51,247 bases of DNA, taken from the NCBI GenBank assembly GCA_001598975.1, contig BBXU01001785.1:1-51247 (forward strand), given 5' to 3'. The DNA is from Parachlorella kessleri (taxonomy: Eukaryota > Chlorophyta > Trebouxiophyceae > Chlorellales > Chlorellaceae). The notes beneath the pieces were generated by a model. That model saw only the letters and a program-made list of their open reading frames with translations. It was not told the DNA's origin and made no database searches. Shown in pieces: positions 21,901-38,887 of this stretch; position 1 is the stretch's first letter; every line of letters starts with the position of its first letter. A program made the position numbers and the translations under genes.

Positions 21901-24900
21901 CTGCTCACTGCAGGCTCATGGCCAGTTCATGATCAGCTCTGCCACCGCTGATGTGCTTCACTGCCTGACCTGACCGTCAAGCATTGAGAACCGCCCATGC
22001 CCTACGTAGGCGTGTATACAGGCCTTATAAAATGAAACCCATCTACTTTTATTTTCGCACAGGTCACCTTTGGGGAGTCTGACCTGCTAGACCTGGGCAT
22101 GGTCAAGCTGAGGACTGAACCCAAGCCAGATGGCGGCACCTCGCAAGTGCAGCCGGACACCCACAACAGTGAACCAGCCGGCACATCATACATGGCAAAG
22201 CGCAGGTCTCAGATGGCGGCTGCTTGCCAGGTAGGGAACTGTGAATGCAAAGTCTCTGTGCCAAAGCACATCAAGCTGGCTGGCTGGGTGGGACTTTCTT
22301 TCTGTGAGCTATTCACATGTATGTATATTATAAAGGACCCTGTTGTACTTGCCTTAACAGACCAGCAGCAAAATCTTCTCATCTCCCTTCATTCTGTTCC
22401 CAGTGCAAGGCACGTTTGCGACAACTGTTGTTCCCCTCGTGCAGGCTATATCGGAGTCCACAGCGCATCTCAGTGAGCTTGCACACGCTGCTGAACTGCC
22501 CCGGATGGTGGACTTTATGAAGGCCAACCCTGACCAAAGCAGCCACGTTCTGATACATCTGGCGCTGAAGGGTGCAGTCGTGTCACGGCTCGTGACGGCG
22601 GCCATTGAGGTAGGCTCATGATAGTTATCATGTCAGAAGCATCCTCTGTCAGCTTTGCAAGCCTATTATTTGTATGGGTGTTGCATGGGGTTGCTGGGAA
22701 TCCTGTAGCCATATCCGCGTATGCATACTGTTGATCGCTTTGCTTGTGTTGACACATATGTTGTTATGACCTCGAGTGGTTGGCTGGTGCGCACGTAGGG
22801 CCAAGAGACCATCGTCAATGAATGTATTAGCATGCCCCTCATCGTGCAGGCAGCAAGCAGCTTAGTGCGCCACTGCACTGAGCTGAGCCGCCTTTCAACA
22901 GCTGCTCCGGTCGTCCAGCAGCGGAGCCAGCAGCTGAGCAGTTTACAAGAGATGCTTTTGGGTGTGGAGGGCGAGATGGTGAGGAGCCTGGTGGCCGGCG
23001 ACGCGAGGCAGGCAAAGCTGCCAGACGGTGCTTGGGCGCTGGAGCGCACCCTGATTGATGTGCAAGCGGCGGCAGTGGCCCTGGCTGTGGGTGCCAGCCC
23101 CAGCTTTGACGCACACGTAAGTGTGGCCAAAAAGACATGGAGTGTGGGGAAGTGATCTGTAAGAGCTGTCACAGAGGCAAAATCTAGCTAAATAACTATC
23201 CCAAGTTACTGTGTTATGGGCACAGTAGGTTTCGAGCAGAGAAAGCTACATAGCACCAATTTGTGTTTTCATTTCCCCTCGGTTTGGCACTAGCTGCCTT
23301 GGCCACTTGCTGCAGGTGCGAGATGGGATGTGCGGGTATGCCCTGGTGGGGGTGGCCATTGCCATTGTGGCCCTGGCAGCCAACAACACCCCACGGCCCT
23401 CTGGTAGGTATAAATCGCGAGTGATAACTTGCTTAGTGGTAGAAGTCTTAGTGTAAAGATCTCTGATGACAAGTTTTAGTGCAGTGGCCTTTGCTGCAAG
23501 CCCCTGGCTCCCTCTGTTAGCCCCTTGGCTCCGCATGCCTAGGATTAGTACGAAGCATTGCCTTGCCAAACAAGACCTTAAGCACCCCAAGGGGCATCCA
23601 TCTTGGTCCTGTGTCTGCTCGGCAGTGGAGACCCTGCGAGACCTTCCCTACACGGTGCATCGGCTGGTGCGCATCGGCCACGCGGTTTACAGCCTTGGCT
23701 GGAGGCACCTGGCGCGGTGGCTGGAGCACCTAAACCCAGATGAGGTGAGAGGGGCACACGCAGCTGCTTCTCATGTCCCTTGATTTGTGCTGCCAGTGGA
23801 TTACAGAGGGCGTTTGAACTCCGTAGTTAAAGCCACAAGCCGCCACCATGGCTGCGAGGTAAGCCTGTTTGGACTTGAGGGTTACGGCACATTCTGGTGG
23901 GTGGGGATGCAGCATGGTTTCTTACCCAGCACTTCGGGCAGGTGTCCTTTCAGTAGCTGTGACATAACCTCAGGAACCAAGCAACGGCCTCCTGGTACTA
24001 AGAGTAAGGAATCTCCTGCGTCACATCGTCTCTCGTACTGGCGCAGCTGGCAGCATGCTCAGATGAGCTTAAGCGGGAGGTTGAGAACATGCCCTCCAAC
24101 CGCCAGCGGCTCTGGTACTGCAATCACCTGTGGGCAGTGTTAATGAAGGGTAAGTGCAGCAGTAAGGATATAGTATACATGCAGCTTATGTAAAGCAGTG
24201 TGTGAGTTGTATCCAACTGTCCCATGCAGCTTGAGTGCGCGCAAGCCTGTCGACCACCAAGGGCCACACATGAGGAGACTACAATTTGTTACTTTGCTGT
24301 TTAGGCAGGCATTGGGCTGCACACTGCCGCAGACATGCAGCACCTAATGTAAAACGTAAGCTATCTCTGACTTGCAGTTCATTCTATCCCGTGCAGAGAA
24401 TGTAGAGGGTCTGTGCAACCTGGCCGTGGGCCTCTTCAACACAGCGGCACTAAGCCATGTTCACCTTGCCAAGCTTGGTGATCAGCGTTTAAATATGGTC
24501 CCTAAGCAGCCATTAATGCCTGAAGTAAGTGTGGGAGATGGTAGGTGGTGGTGGTGCTGTGGCGTGGAAGTGCCCACATCCGAGCGGCCGGGTTGTGGTG
24601 GTGTGGATGAGGCTGGGGGTGCTGTTCTCTAAGATAGTTGTTGTGTGTGTGGCGCCTGTAGGCTGTCTTCGCTATGGCAGGAGGGCACTTCAACAGAGGA
24701 ATGCTGTATACTCTGCAAGCTACTGGCAGTGTCCATTGGGGCTGTGGGGTCGTTGGATGGGTTCTGTCCCAGGGAATCATGCCCCGTGCTCACAACTGTT
24801 ATTTACAACCATTCGCTTGTTGTCAAACTTCATACTTTGCATCGGTCCTTTGCAGTGGATGGTTGAGGATATTGGTGCTGGGATGCAGCTGTTGGACGAT

Positions 24901-26325
24901 GGCAAGAAAACTGCTGCAGTTTGGATTGAAGCGTTCACTGAGATGCGGAGCGGGGCACAACGCTGGCTGGTTGAGAGCGCCAGCAGTGCCACACGTGAGA
25001 GGTTGCGCATCAGTCTATATATGCTGTGGCTGAAACTTCTCGTAATTCAACTGCGGTCAGCTATAGCTCAGTTGCAAGCACAACTGAGGTGAAGCGAACC
25101 TACAATGCCTGAGACTGCTGGCATTTTTCTTATGCAGCTGGTGGCACCCTACTCTTAGCAGCCACTGTCCAGGGTGTAATCTTGCTTTGTGTGACTGCCC
25201 TTGCAGAGAGCCTGGCGCTGGCTGCGTTGGCGCTTGACATTGTGACCACACTGCAGCTGGCCAGCGACACCACCATAAGACAGCTGGAGGGCCTGCACCG
25301 CAAGGTGTCTGCCCTGCTGAGGCAGGTCGGGCAGTCCGGGTTGGCGGAGGCGGCTTCCCAGCATGCTGCGCAGGTGGCCCTGGCCCCAATGCTGAGCATC
25401 GCTACTGCAGGGCAGGAGTTCCGTGAGGTGAGAAGCATTATGTGTTATGCTTGGCACCGATGAAGCCTGAAAGTCACTAGCACTAGCAGCAGCATCGCAA
25501 AGGCGGTAGTGCGGCTTCCCAGAGAGAGATTTGGCAGGTGCAGTAAGTGTCTGCACAGGAAGGACATCTGAGGCCGATAAACATCCCAACTCAATCCCAG
25601 GATGAAGTTTGGCTTTGACCGCCGCAGTGCTGCTGAGTGTGGCCAAAAAAACACATCCAAACTTGTAATGGGGCAACAGGGTTTGTCTGATGTTTGCACC
25701 TGCAGGAGCTCCGGAAGGCAGGCCAGGACATGCAGCTTTGGGAGGGCCATGATTTCGACTGCATGTCTCCTGAGGAGATCCAGGCAAGTGCAACCTTATA
25801 TAAAGTCTTGTCAGCAGGCAATGAGGCACAAATTTGCAAACTGGAGTTCATATTGCTTGAGGGTGGCATGGAAAGAGTCAACTGGACACATGTAATCGAG
25901 TCGCCACTCCTACGAATAGCATGGCTACTCTGTTCATTTCTTCCATACCACTAGGGCTGTCAGACAATATCCAAGCTGTCCCAGTGTAAGGGGACTTGAG
26001 CTAACAGAAGCACAGCATCACCATGTTGATGCAAAAGCTTGCTGCCATGCAGGCGCTGCTGGATAACAAGGAGGAGCTGGCGGCTATGGCAGATTATTTT
26101 GCCAAGCAAATGGCCAACTTCGTGTTGGGAAGGGATGAGGATGGTGATCGGGTACACAAGACATGCTGGTTGCTGCTGGCGGGCGGTTTGCCACCCCGCT
26201 GATGCAGCTTAGTGGCAAAGCTTTAGATTGACCGCTGCAACGCGCTGCTAGATGGGTGTTTCCTTGGTGCTCCTGGTCAGAGGCTGTTCACAGACATGAA
26301 TGGGATGCTGGATAGCCTGCCGTGA
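18963..26325 (+). CDS. Unknown 19-exon protein with triplicated N-terminal exon pair and one predicted membrane segment
   Basis: Exons: 18963-19016, 19403-19561, 19830-19889, 20193-20309, 20560-20619, 21141-21257, 21554-21610, 22063-22230, 22445-22609, 22850-23116, 23316-23403, 23626-23744, 24047-24149, 24397-24524, 24856-24994, 25207-25427, 25706-25783, 26053-26151, 26227-26325. All phases agree; about 765 residues. Exons 2-7 are three copies of a pair. One member ends in a basic motif (RRSARSSAPV, RRSSRIVASV, RRSSRIAASV); the other is a 19-20 residue polar exon. The remainder is mostly helical. Exon 11 holds a hydrophobic segment (YALVGVAIAIVALAAN, about residues 416-431) that could be a transmembrane helix. 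Exons 4, 6 and 17 end at GC donors (AAG|GCAAGC, CAG|GCAAGA, CAG|GCAAGT). Exon 2 could instead end at a GC donor after 19540. The family is not recognised. Exons 8-19 are well supported by phase and open frame; the repeat exons are short but mutually confirming. Confidence 0.7.
19403..21610 (+). repeat. Three tandem copies of an exon-pair segment
   Basis: Copies begin near 19403, 20193 and 21141. Equivalent exons have matching lengths (117 and 117; 60, 60 and 57 bases). Introns are similar as well: a GTGCATG block follows each basic-motif exon, and TCATCAGGCTATTT precedes the second exon in copies 1 and 2. This is segmental duplication, not convergence of short coding motifs. Confidence 0.75.
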
Positions 26326-26780
26326 GGTATTGGTGGAGTCTTTTATATGTGTGTTGTCTATTTAGTCAGGGTGGCTGTTCGTGCGAACAGAGTTTCAGGC
26401 GAACTGCAGTGACAAAGGAGATGCAGCTATGTTCTATTGTTGCCTGTTTAGAATGATATTTGTACCACCAGGACTGGTGAGCACCACCAGGACTAGTCCT
26501 GTTAGGCAAGAGCACTGTCAGATGGATAGAATGGGGCTTTCTCGTGAGACAGTGCATCAGCCTGTTTAGACGGGCCTGTGTTGATTCTGTGCTTCGGGCG
26601 TTTGCACAGAGGCAAGCTCACTCGGGATATCAGTGAACCCATCAGTGACTGGCAGACTCTAGCCCGGCAGGAGTCACATGTAACACCTAAACATTTAGGC
26701 AAACTAAGTACTGCCTACTATACCCGCCACACTGCTGTCCAATATCTTGCTGCCCCATGCATTCCAGTTGTAACAAGAAC
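26326..26780. other. Convergent 3' region between the exon-repeat gene and ABC transporter
   Basis: 455 bases between two convergent stop codons. TGTAA occurs at 26679-26683, 354 bases after the plus-strand stop, and again near 26769. No exon is supported. Confidence 0.4.
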
Positions 26781-31901
<5,121 letters not shown>

Positions 31902-34170
31902 CTCAACTAATCAGGTGATCAATAACAGGAAACGAGTCTTAGGTGCAGCAGAGGCAAACGGGTTCACAGAAAGTTGCTTCCTCAACCAGCCTCAGCAGTT
32001 TATAGAAGCCATGGCGATGGCTAGCCAGTTGGGGAGGGGTTATTTATTATTACCACAGGTTACGTGACATGTCTTTATTTATGTTTGCATTCAATTTAAC
32101 TGGTACACGATGCGTGCATTCGCCATTCCTGATAATCGACGTTGCAGGTGTGGTGCCTGCTTGGGCTCCGCCACTCGCCACAGCCGCCCTACAAAGAAGT
32201 AGCAGTCTCAGAGAGTGGGTATTTACATAGCAGATAGCAATGACACGTGGTGGCCGCATGCCAGCTGACTTCACGACAAACCCAAGTCATGGCAGCTCTG
32301 TTTGGAGCCAGCTGCTGCAGCTTAGCGTCAGTGACTGTTGACCGTGGCCTCCTGGCGAAGAATACACGTACTCTACAAGAGCGGGACTGCCATGCAGGTT
32401 CCTGTCGAGGGGCGGCAAGAGCCCAGCGGATTACTGTCTTATTATCCACCCTATTGCTGGGGACCAGCACCGCAAGCGAGGCAGTACCCAGCCCTGACTT
32501 GGACCCTGGCCGACTATGTTGGAATGGGCACAGGAATGGTCAGCATAGGCTGGCTGGCTCTCTGGGCACCACCCCATGTCAAGCACCTCCTTTCACCCAT
32601 CCCTGGCCCTTGGTTTGGTATTAGAGGTGGTACTGTAGCAGGCTGCAGGTTGGCGTTTGAGACCCTCTAGACGCGATCTGAGTAAAAGTCATGACCGGTC
32701 CGTTGCTAGCGTATGGCATAAGCTACAGCCCTTAATCTGCTCCAGCCTACCCATCCACCAGTTTGCCGGGTGGCTAGCCTTAGGTACACCTAGGTACACA
32801 TGCTGCTGTGACTGTGCGGCAGCCAAGCGCAAGCCCCTCTGACATGTGCGCCATGCACGCTGTGTTTCCAGCAGGCGCAACAAGCCAGCAACACAGCGTT
32901 GTGACAAGCCTCCTCAGGTAATGTGACCCGCGGGTGCGTGCGTACAAGCTTCCATTTGCCATGTCGTGTTGTTAGATGCTCTAACGTGCAGCTGCTGATC
33001 AACGCAGGCCTTAGGCTGAGCCCCACCAGCCGTCGTCCTGTCGCGGCTTTGCAGCAGTCAAGTACATGCTTCTTTGACTTGTGCGCTGGTGTGGCTGCAA
33101 GGTGGAGCTGGTGATAAGACTGGCCACCTGCCTGGGTGTCCTTACAGCGGAACCCCTTGCTTTTACAGAAATTACAATTAGTGCGCATGAGGGGTGACAG
33201 CTCTGGTGCGTTTTTACAGTGGCCGGGGCAGGCGTACTGCAGGAGGTGCAGTTCGTGGGTATGGTCGAAGTCTCAATGGTTGACAGCTTTCTCTTTGCCG
33301 TCGTGCAGGTCAGCATAACCCACAGCCATCTGTATCAACTTGCGTTCTGTGCCATTGTGTAGCCTGGCAGGTCTGGTGCAGCCACCAAGAGCAGGCTCGC
33401 CAGCAGTGTAGGACCTTGCAGCAACAATGACTATGGCGGCAACATGGGCTTCTCCCATGGCTGAGACCCTAGGAGTCCTATGCTCCAGTTGATACATCGC
33501 GACATGTAGCTGCTCATTTCCCTGAGGTGAGGTACAAGTGTGGCAGTTAATGTACCCCATCAGTCACGAAGGTCTGGTGCCTGGGCCTGGTGGCCTTTGT
33601 CGGGTTTTGTTGTCACAAAGCTTTCGGTACAGCTGGGGCCCCACAGGACCAGGCCCTGCCGGCTAGATGTCATTAGCATGGGTGGCAGGTAGTGCAAACT
33701 GGGTATAAGAGTTGAGCTGGACTGACAGGGCTGCATGCAGAATGTGCCTGGCATGGTAATGCTGTATATTTGTGAGCTGTGCGCCATGCCTGCTGTGGTA
33801 GCTGCGGGATGCCCAGCTGGATGGTCCAACCTTGGCACGGTGTTGCACAGGCATCAAGAATTGTCCCCTGCTTTGTGATGGCCTGACCACCCCGGGGACT
33901 ACTTACCAGCCTGCCTGCGGTGTGCTGGGGTTCTTGCCATCCATCCCTGCCATGGTCATGCCCCAACCACCCATGCTTGCCAGCGTGTGTTCTTGCACTC
34001 AACATGTTTGTTGGCACTCGCCTATACCTTGCAACGGTCCTACTTGATCTCTCCATGTAAGCAATGCCGCGCTCATATGTACACCCATTAGGCACACCCT
34101 AACAAGACTCGCTCAACAAAAAGTGCATTCAACCAGGACGGCGCAAGTATGTACATACCATGTCAAGACG
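31902..34170. other. Gene-poor stretch with possible transposase-like relic on the minus strand
   Basis: About 2.3 kb without a supported gene. On the minus strand one reading frame stays mostly open from about 33890 to 32790, interrupted by TAG at 33663 and by TGA near 33568 and 33270. Its last part reads DHTHELHLLQYACPGHCK then MRTNCNFCKSKGFRCKDTQ, a cysteine/histidine cluster like the C-terminal finger of some DNA-transposon transposases. The match is too weak to name a family. The plus-strand frames at 32247-32670 have no recognisable motif. Promoter and 5' UTR of the ABC transporter must lie at its left end. Confidence 0.3.
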
Positions 34171-35169
34171 TCAGCAGGCCTTGCCACCTGCCCCTGTTTT
34201 CCAACTGGCCACCTTGTTATCAAATGAATAGCACTTGTCAAGCAACTTGCGCTGCGTCTTGTCAAGGCTGGACATCTCATGGTTGTTCTTCTCATGTGCT
34301 TTCAAAAGCTCGTTCATACTAACGTCCTTGATGGACATTGACCTCGCAAACCCCTGCACACACAAGCTCCCCTTTCCGTCGATATAACTGGCTCAGAACT
34401 CAGGCAAGATTCAGGTGCATCCTGCATCCAGGCCTGCTCGTACAACTCAATCCACTCCCTAGACGCATTCCCTGCCACCCTTGCTAATACTCCAGTGAGA
34501 CAGGAACAGACTACTAGCTCAGCGCAGAATGCAACTTGCTGTTTGGCCTGCAGCAGCTAAGCAGAGCCACACACCTCAGAAAACCTTGCAGGGTTTTGGC
34601 AGGGTCTGTCTAACCCAGGGCCTTTACTTCAGCCTTACCCGTCCTGTGCTCTGCTCATTGATGACCGGTAGTTGTGACTGGCCTTGCAACTGGGACAGCT
34701 GCTTATTGATGCGGACTTGCTCTTCTCGCACTTGGTGCGCTGTGGCCTCAAAGTGGGCTGTCTCCTTATCTAGAGCATGCGCCTGAAGCACAAGAACGAT
34801 GTACTGTCAAGCATGGCAGTGCGTCCCCTAACTCTCCTCTCTTCCCATGGGAGTGGCCACTGCGTGCTACCATCAACAAGAGCCATGTGTAGGGGTGTCT
34901 ACACCCTTACACATGTTTCGATGATAATCCCCAAGCAACCGAGGCTTTGGGCGACATGACTCCCAAAGGCGTACCTCTTGCGCCAAGTGGTGCAGCTCCT
35001 TTGCACGGGCCGCTGTTAGGTCGCTGGACGAGACGCCTTCAATTTTAGCTGAGCATCTAGGCCACGGCTTGCCAGCCTGCATGTCAGTGCTCAAGAGATA
35101 TTGTTAGCAGTGTGGTATGGTACAGGCCAAGCAACAGGGAGCGCGTAAGCCAACATAGATCCTTACCAT
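34171..35169 (-). CDS. Small coiled-coil protein, tandem paralogue C
   Basis: Exons on the minus strand: 35167-35169 (start codon only), 34975-35076, 34639-34782, 34171-34353; 143 residues. Exon 2 ends LTAARAKELHHLAQE. Exon 3 is a heptad-like helix (LDKETAHFEATAHQV, RINKQLSQLQGQ). Exon 4 carries NELLKAHEKNNHEM, LDKTQRKLLDKCYSFDNKV and ends ASWKTGAGGKAC. Exons 2 and 3 have the same lengths (102 and 144 bases) as in paralogue B. The protein looks entirely helical, soluble and probably oligomeric; I do not recognise the family. The first coding exon would be just ATG, spliced at ATG|GTAAGG. An in-frame ATG inside the acceptor region (35080-35082) is an alternative start that would add Met-Gln before Ala-Gly-Lys. 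Confidence 0.66.
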
Positions 35170-35907
35170 GATGGTCGCCTCAAGAGTACGCGGGTTGAGT
35201 AGCTTGGTGTGCAAAACTAGGTATGCCAAGGAGGAAATGAGCAATTGCTTCTGTTTAGACTGTGTGCAGAGGCAGCCCTTTTATCTGCAAGTTTGCGGCA
35301 GCTAGCCCCAGCAGGCCCAGCATTGAGTTCTTTGCGCGCAGGCGGTCAGAGTGGCGCAAGCGCATAGCCCTGGGCCCAGCGGCGCTTGTTGGTGGTTGCT
35401 GGTGATGCGAACAGTGTTGACGTCGGAATAAACCAAAGTCTCACCTGGATGCACGCATGTTCTGGCCTAAACAGCCACCGCTGGTGGTTCTGCTGTATGT
35501 TAGGAGTTGTGTCGGGTATAGCCAGGCATGACTGCTGATATGTCATGGGTGCCATGGATCAGGCAGAGTAGGTGGGAGGGCTCTTTTTCATATCGCAGTA
35601 CCGGGCAATGGCAGGCCCAGAGGATCGAGCCCGGCCATGGCGTGCTGCAGCCATTGCTTGCATTTAAGGCTTGGGACTGCCGCAGTGCAGTAGCGTCCCT
35701 GCCAAACGGGGTGCACTTGTAACCTTACAATGCCAGTCCAGCATTGTACGAGATGTCCTGCTGGTGTCTCTGTACCTTCTTCTAATGCAAGCTTTACAGA
35801 AATGCAGGACACCTACAAGCCTGTCTCAGCTTGAACCCTTTGCAACTGTAAGAACGCCTGCCTGCCTCAATGGACTGCCACCTTTACAGGTGTCCAAGTA
35901 CAAGGTG
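35170..35907. other. Spacer between coiled-coil paralogues C and B
   Basis: 738 bases. It must contain the promoter of gene C and the 3' UTR of gene B. Reverse-strand TGTAA (TTACA on the plus strand) occurs at 35884-35888, just past the stop of gene B, and at further positions. No additional exon is supported. Confidence 0.35.
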
Positions 35908-36724
35908 TCACTTGCAAGCTGCCCCAATTTTCCAGCTGGCGACTTTATTGTCAAACGAGTAACACTTACTCAGCAGCTTCTGCTGCATTTTGTCAAGGTT
36001 GGTCAAGTCTTGATTGTTCTTCTCATGCACCCTCAAGAGCTCGTTGATGCTTGGGTCTTTTGCGGTCCCTAATAGTGCACACACCTGCACACAAGCAATC
36101 GCAGTGTGTCAGCGTAGCTGTGCTGTACATTGGCTTTTTCATGGAGCTGCAGTTAAGCTGCCATAGCTTGCAAACCGCAGCACCTGAGCCAGTTGCAGTA
36201 AAGTAAAGGAAGGCATGCTGCACTAGTGTTACACAGCCCAGTCTGCTTCACCTGCCCTGTGCTGTCCTTCTCGGCGGCGGGCAGGTGGGACTGGAACTGA
36301 AGGCGCGAGAGCTGCTTGTTGATGCGAGCATGCTCCTCACGGACAAGCTTTGCTGTTGCATTGAAGTGGTCCATCTCCATATCAATGACTTTCGCCTGCA
36401 GCATCAGCAGCAATGTGGTGGTGTTACATCAAGTGACCACTGGCCCATACATGTGAGCAGCATTCTTCGAGCAAGAACCAACAGGTCTAGCCGGCAGGTC
36501 AGTTCGCAGTGCGTGCCCCATCCAACTCCTCCGCGAACCTCTTGCGACAGTTGGTGAAGCTCCTTTGCACGGGACGCTGTAAGATTGCCGGCAGGGACAG
36601 CCTCAACCATAGATGAACAGCTTGGCCAGGTGTTCCTTGTCTGCACAGCATCACGAGCAAACGTGTAAGCTATCTTCCCAGCGCTTCTTATTTGGGGCGC
36701 GGAAGCCTTGTGACTCCTCACCAT
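35908..36724 (-). CDS. Small coiled-coil protein, tandem paralogue B
   Basis: Exons on the minus strand: 36722-36724 (start codon only), 36539-36640, 36252-36395, 35908-36084; 141 residues. Its segments line up with paralogue C: LTASRAKELHQLSQE, then HFNATAKLVREEHARINKQL, then NELLRVHEKNNQDL, LDKMQQKLLSKCYSFDNKV and ASWKIGAACK at the end. The sequence around the start, ACCATCATG|GT, is the same as in paralogue C. The first intron here (81 bases, a multiple of three with no stop) could also be retained in frame, giving a 168-residue variant. The tandem orientation and shared exon lengths point to a local duplication. Function unknown. Confidence 0.66.
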
Positions 36725-37902
36725 GATGGTGGATAGGCACAACTTTGATGGACACTCAAACTAGTGACTGGAATGTCAAGCGCACCGCTGTTGAAATAAG
36801 GCTCAGTTAGCTTCGATACAATTTAATATGACAGAGAACTCGGTGTGCTACTTCCTTATCTAAGCGGCAAGCGGACCGCAGCAGCAGGACACTATCAACT
36901 GGGCGCGAGCGCCATGGCCATGCATGGCGGGTGGACCTGCACTGGTCAGCGTACAAGACATGCTACTCAATTCTCAACATTCCCATAGTGTTACCAGGCG
37001 ACAAGTTGAACATAGTTAGAACGCGACCTGCGCAGCTTCCACTGGAGCTGGCAGCCTTGAGTATTACTCTTCATAGCCTGAGACGTGCAAAGGCTCCAAT
37101 ATCATTCTCAGTAGTGCCCCGACACACACTCGCATTGGTTTACTAGTTAGCAGCTGGCAGAGATGGATGATAACTTTTTTAAAACTTGCAGTATAGCCTG
37201 AGCCAAGGGCCTGAATGTGATAAGCAAGCCACAGCCAGTGTCCACGGAGATTATCATGGCCGGCATCACCTGGCACCTGGCAGCAGCAGGAAGTCCCAAA
37301 GTGTCCAGGGTTCCTTGGCAAAAAAAACAGCACTCGTGACAAAGCACATCAGGAAAAGCAGAGCACTATAGTCAGTATAGGCATGATATTTCAGACCACC
37401 TCAATGGGAGGCAAAACACAATGTCAGTGGGCAGTTCGTAAAGCAGCTATGCTAGACTTGAAGCTGTCCCTAAGCTATCTACTAAAAACAAAGTCTAAGC
37501 AAAGTTTCCCTGCGTGACTCTAGCTACTTCCTACACAGAGCTATATCTATCTAAGCTTGGCATACAACTCCATGCCTACTCAATCGGAGGAAAGTTACTG
37601 AAGCTGTACTCAAGCCATGGAAGAACTAGCAGCCTCGTCATTTGTTCATTAGGCTGATACTAACTCCTGCCCAACGTGCCAGCATAGACGAAATGGTGAG
37701 CAGCTGCCAATAAGCCGCTGAAGGAGCTGCCAAAGAGGTGCCAAGGGACAAAGACTGTGATCTGCTTGCTCTGCCCGCGGTGCTGGGCAGATAACATGCC
37801 CATAATCCCATGGATCATATCCCTCACAGGTTGTCAGCCTGCAACCAGCACCATGCAATAGTGAAGGATCCAGCATTTTTATAACCTGTCAGACATTCAG
37901 CC
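36725..37902. other. Spacer between coiled-coil paralogues B and A
   Basis: 1178 bases. A minus-strand open stretch at 37649-37853 could be an alternative last exon of gene A. If its exon 4 were spliced at CG|GTAAGC (donor about 38048), the reading would continue at an acceptor near 37853 and end at 37649. Otherwise the spacer is AT-richer and shows no supported gene. Confidence 0.3.
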
Positions 37903-38887
37903 TCACATTGAAATCGACTGCGCCCCCTCTTCTGCTGTCGGCGCACCCCTTAGCAAACTTGACCACTTGACCCGTACCCAAAGGGCATACAAGTTACCTC
38001 CTGAACCATGTACCACCCTCCTTATGGATAAGCAGCTTACCCGGCTGTTCGCCCGGCGGAAGGCCTCGCAGCGATTGTCAAAAGTGATTTGGCGCTCCAT
38101 GAGACGGCGCTGGTGCCATTCCAGGCGGCTCAGCTTATCGGCGTGCGCTTCATTGTCCCGCCAGAGCGCCTTGATGCCATCCGACTGGTTGAAGGAGGTG
38201 CTGCGGACGATGCCCTGCAGGCAGGCAGACAGGCATTTGTCATGCTGGTTGCGCCACATTGGGATGGGTTGTAGCACAGCGCCAGTGGTGTGGCAGCTCC
38301 TGAACGCAAGGTAGAAGCAAACCCTAATGCATGTATGGCATGATGGTGAGGCGTCTCGTCAAGACCTCATTCCCAAGAGAGAAGGTCGGGCACCCACCTT
38401 GGTGCCCTTGCTGGTGTCCGGCACACCGCCATTATAGTTGGGCTTTGCAAGGCCGTTCTTTTCTGCACTCTTGAGGTTATCAATGTGGGCGTCCTGCTTG
38501 GCCTTGAGCTCCGCCGAGTGCTTCTCAAAAGCGGTCGCCTCCTTGTCAAGCTGCTCTGCCTGCAGCAGCAGGAGGCACCTTAGCATGTCAGACATGTCGC
38601 GGGCGCTTCAGTCTCCAGGGCTCAGGTGTGCTGGTGTTTTTCACAACAGTCAGGCAAGGGAAGCCCATCCAGCCCTCACCTCCTGACGCAGCTCAGCAAG
38701 CTGCCTCTGCTCAGCTGGCGAAAGCTGCAAGAAGGTGAGGGACTTGACCTTCGAACTGGATCGGCTCAGGGACGCGCCCTGCAAGTCGAATGTTTGAGAA
38801 TGGCGGTGGGCATGGGGTGCATGTTGCAGGCGCTTAGCGTAAGAAGATCTCAAAGCAAACCTGCTCAGAGCTATTCTTGGCGTGCAT
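37903..38887 (-). CDS. Small coiled-coil protein, divergent tandem paralogue A
   Basis: Exons on the minus strand: 38861-38887, 38680-38778, 38398-38559, 37903-38214; 199 residues in the unspliced-end model. The layout matches B and C, but the sequence has diverged. Exon 2 ends LSPAEQRQLAELRQE. Exon 3 has LDKEATAFEKHSAELKAKQD. Exon 4 has IKALWRDNEAHADKL, LEWHQRRLMERQITFDNR. The CYSFDNK motif of B and C corresponds to ITFDNR here. The start exon encodes nine residues (MHAKNSSEQ) rather than a lone Met. The C-terminus is uncertain: reading through to the TGA at 37903 gives a tail with no counterpart in B or C, while a splice to 37853-37649 gives another. Function unknown; likely helical and oligomeric. 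Confidence 0.6.

Noticed and set aside
23810..23862. Possible exon with donor GAG|GTAAGC between exons 12 and 13 of the exon-repeat gene
   Set aside because: Every acceptor tried gives an in-frame stop or breaks phase; skipping it keeps the frame.
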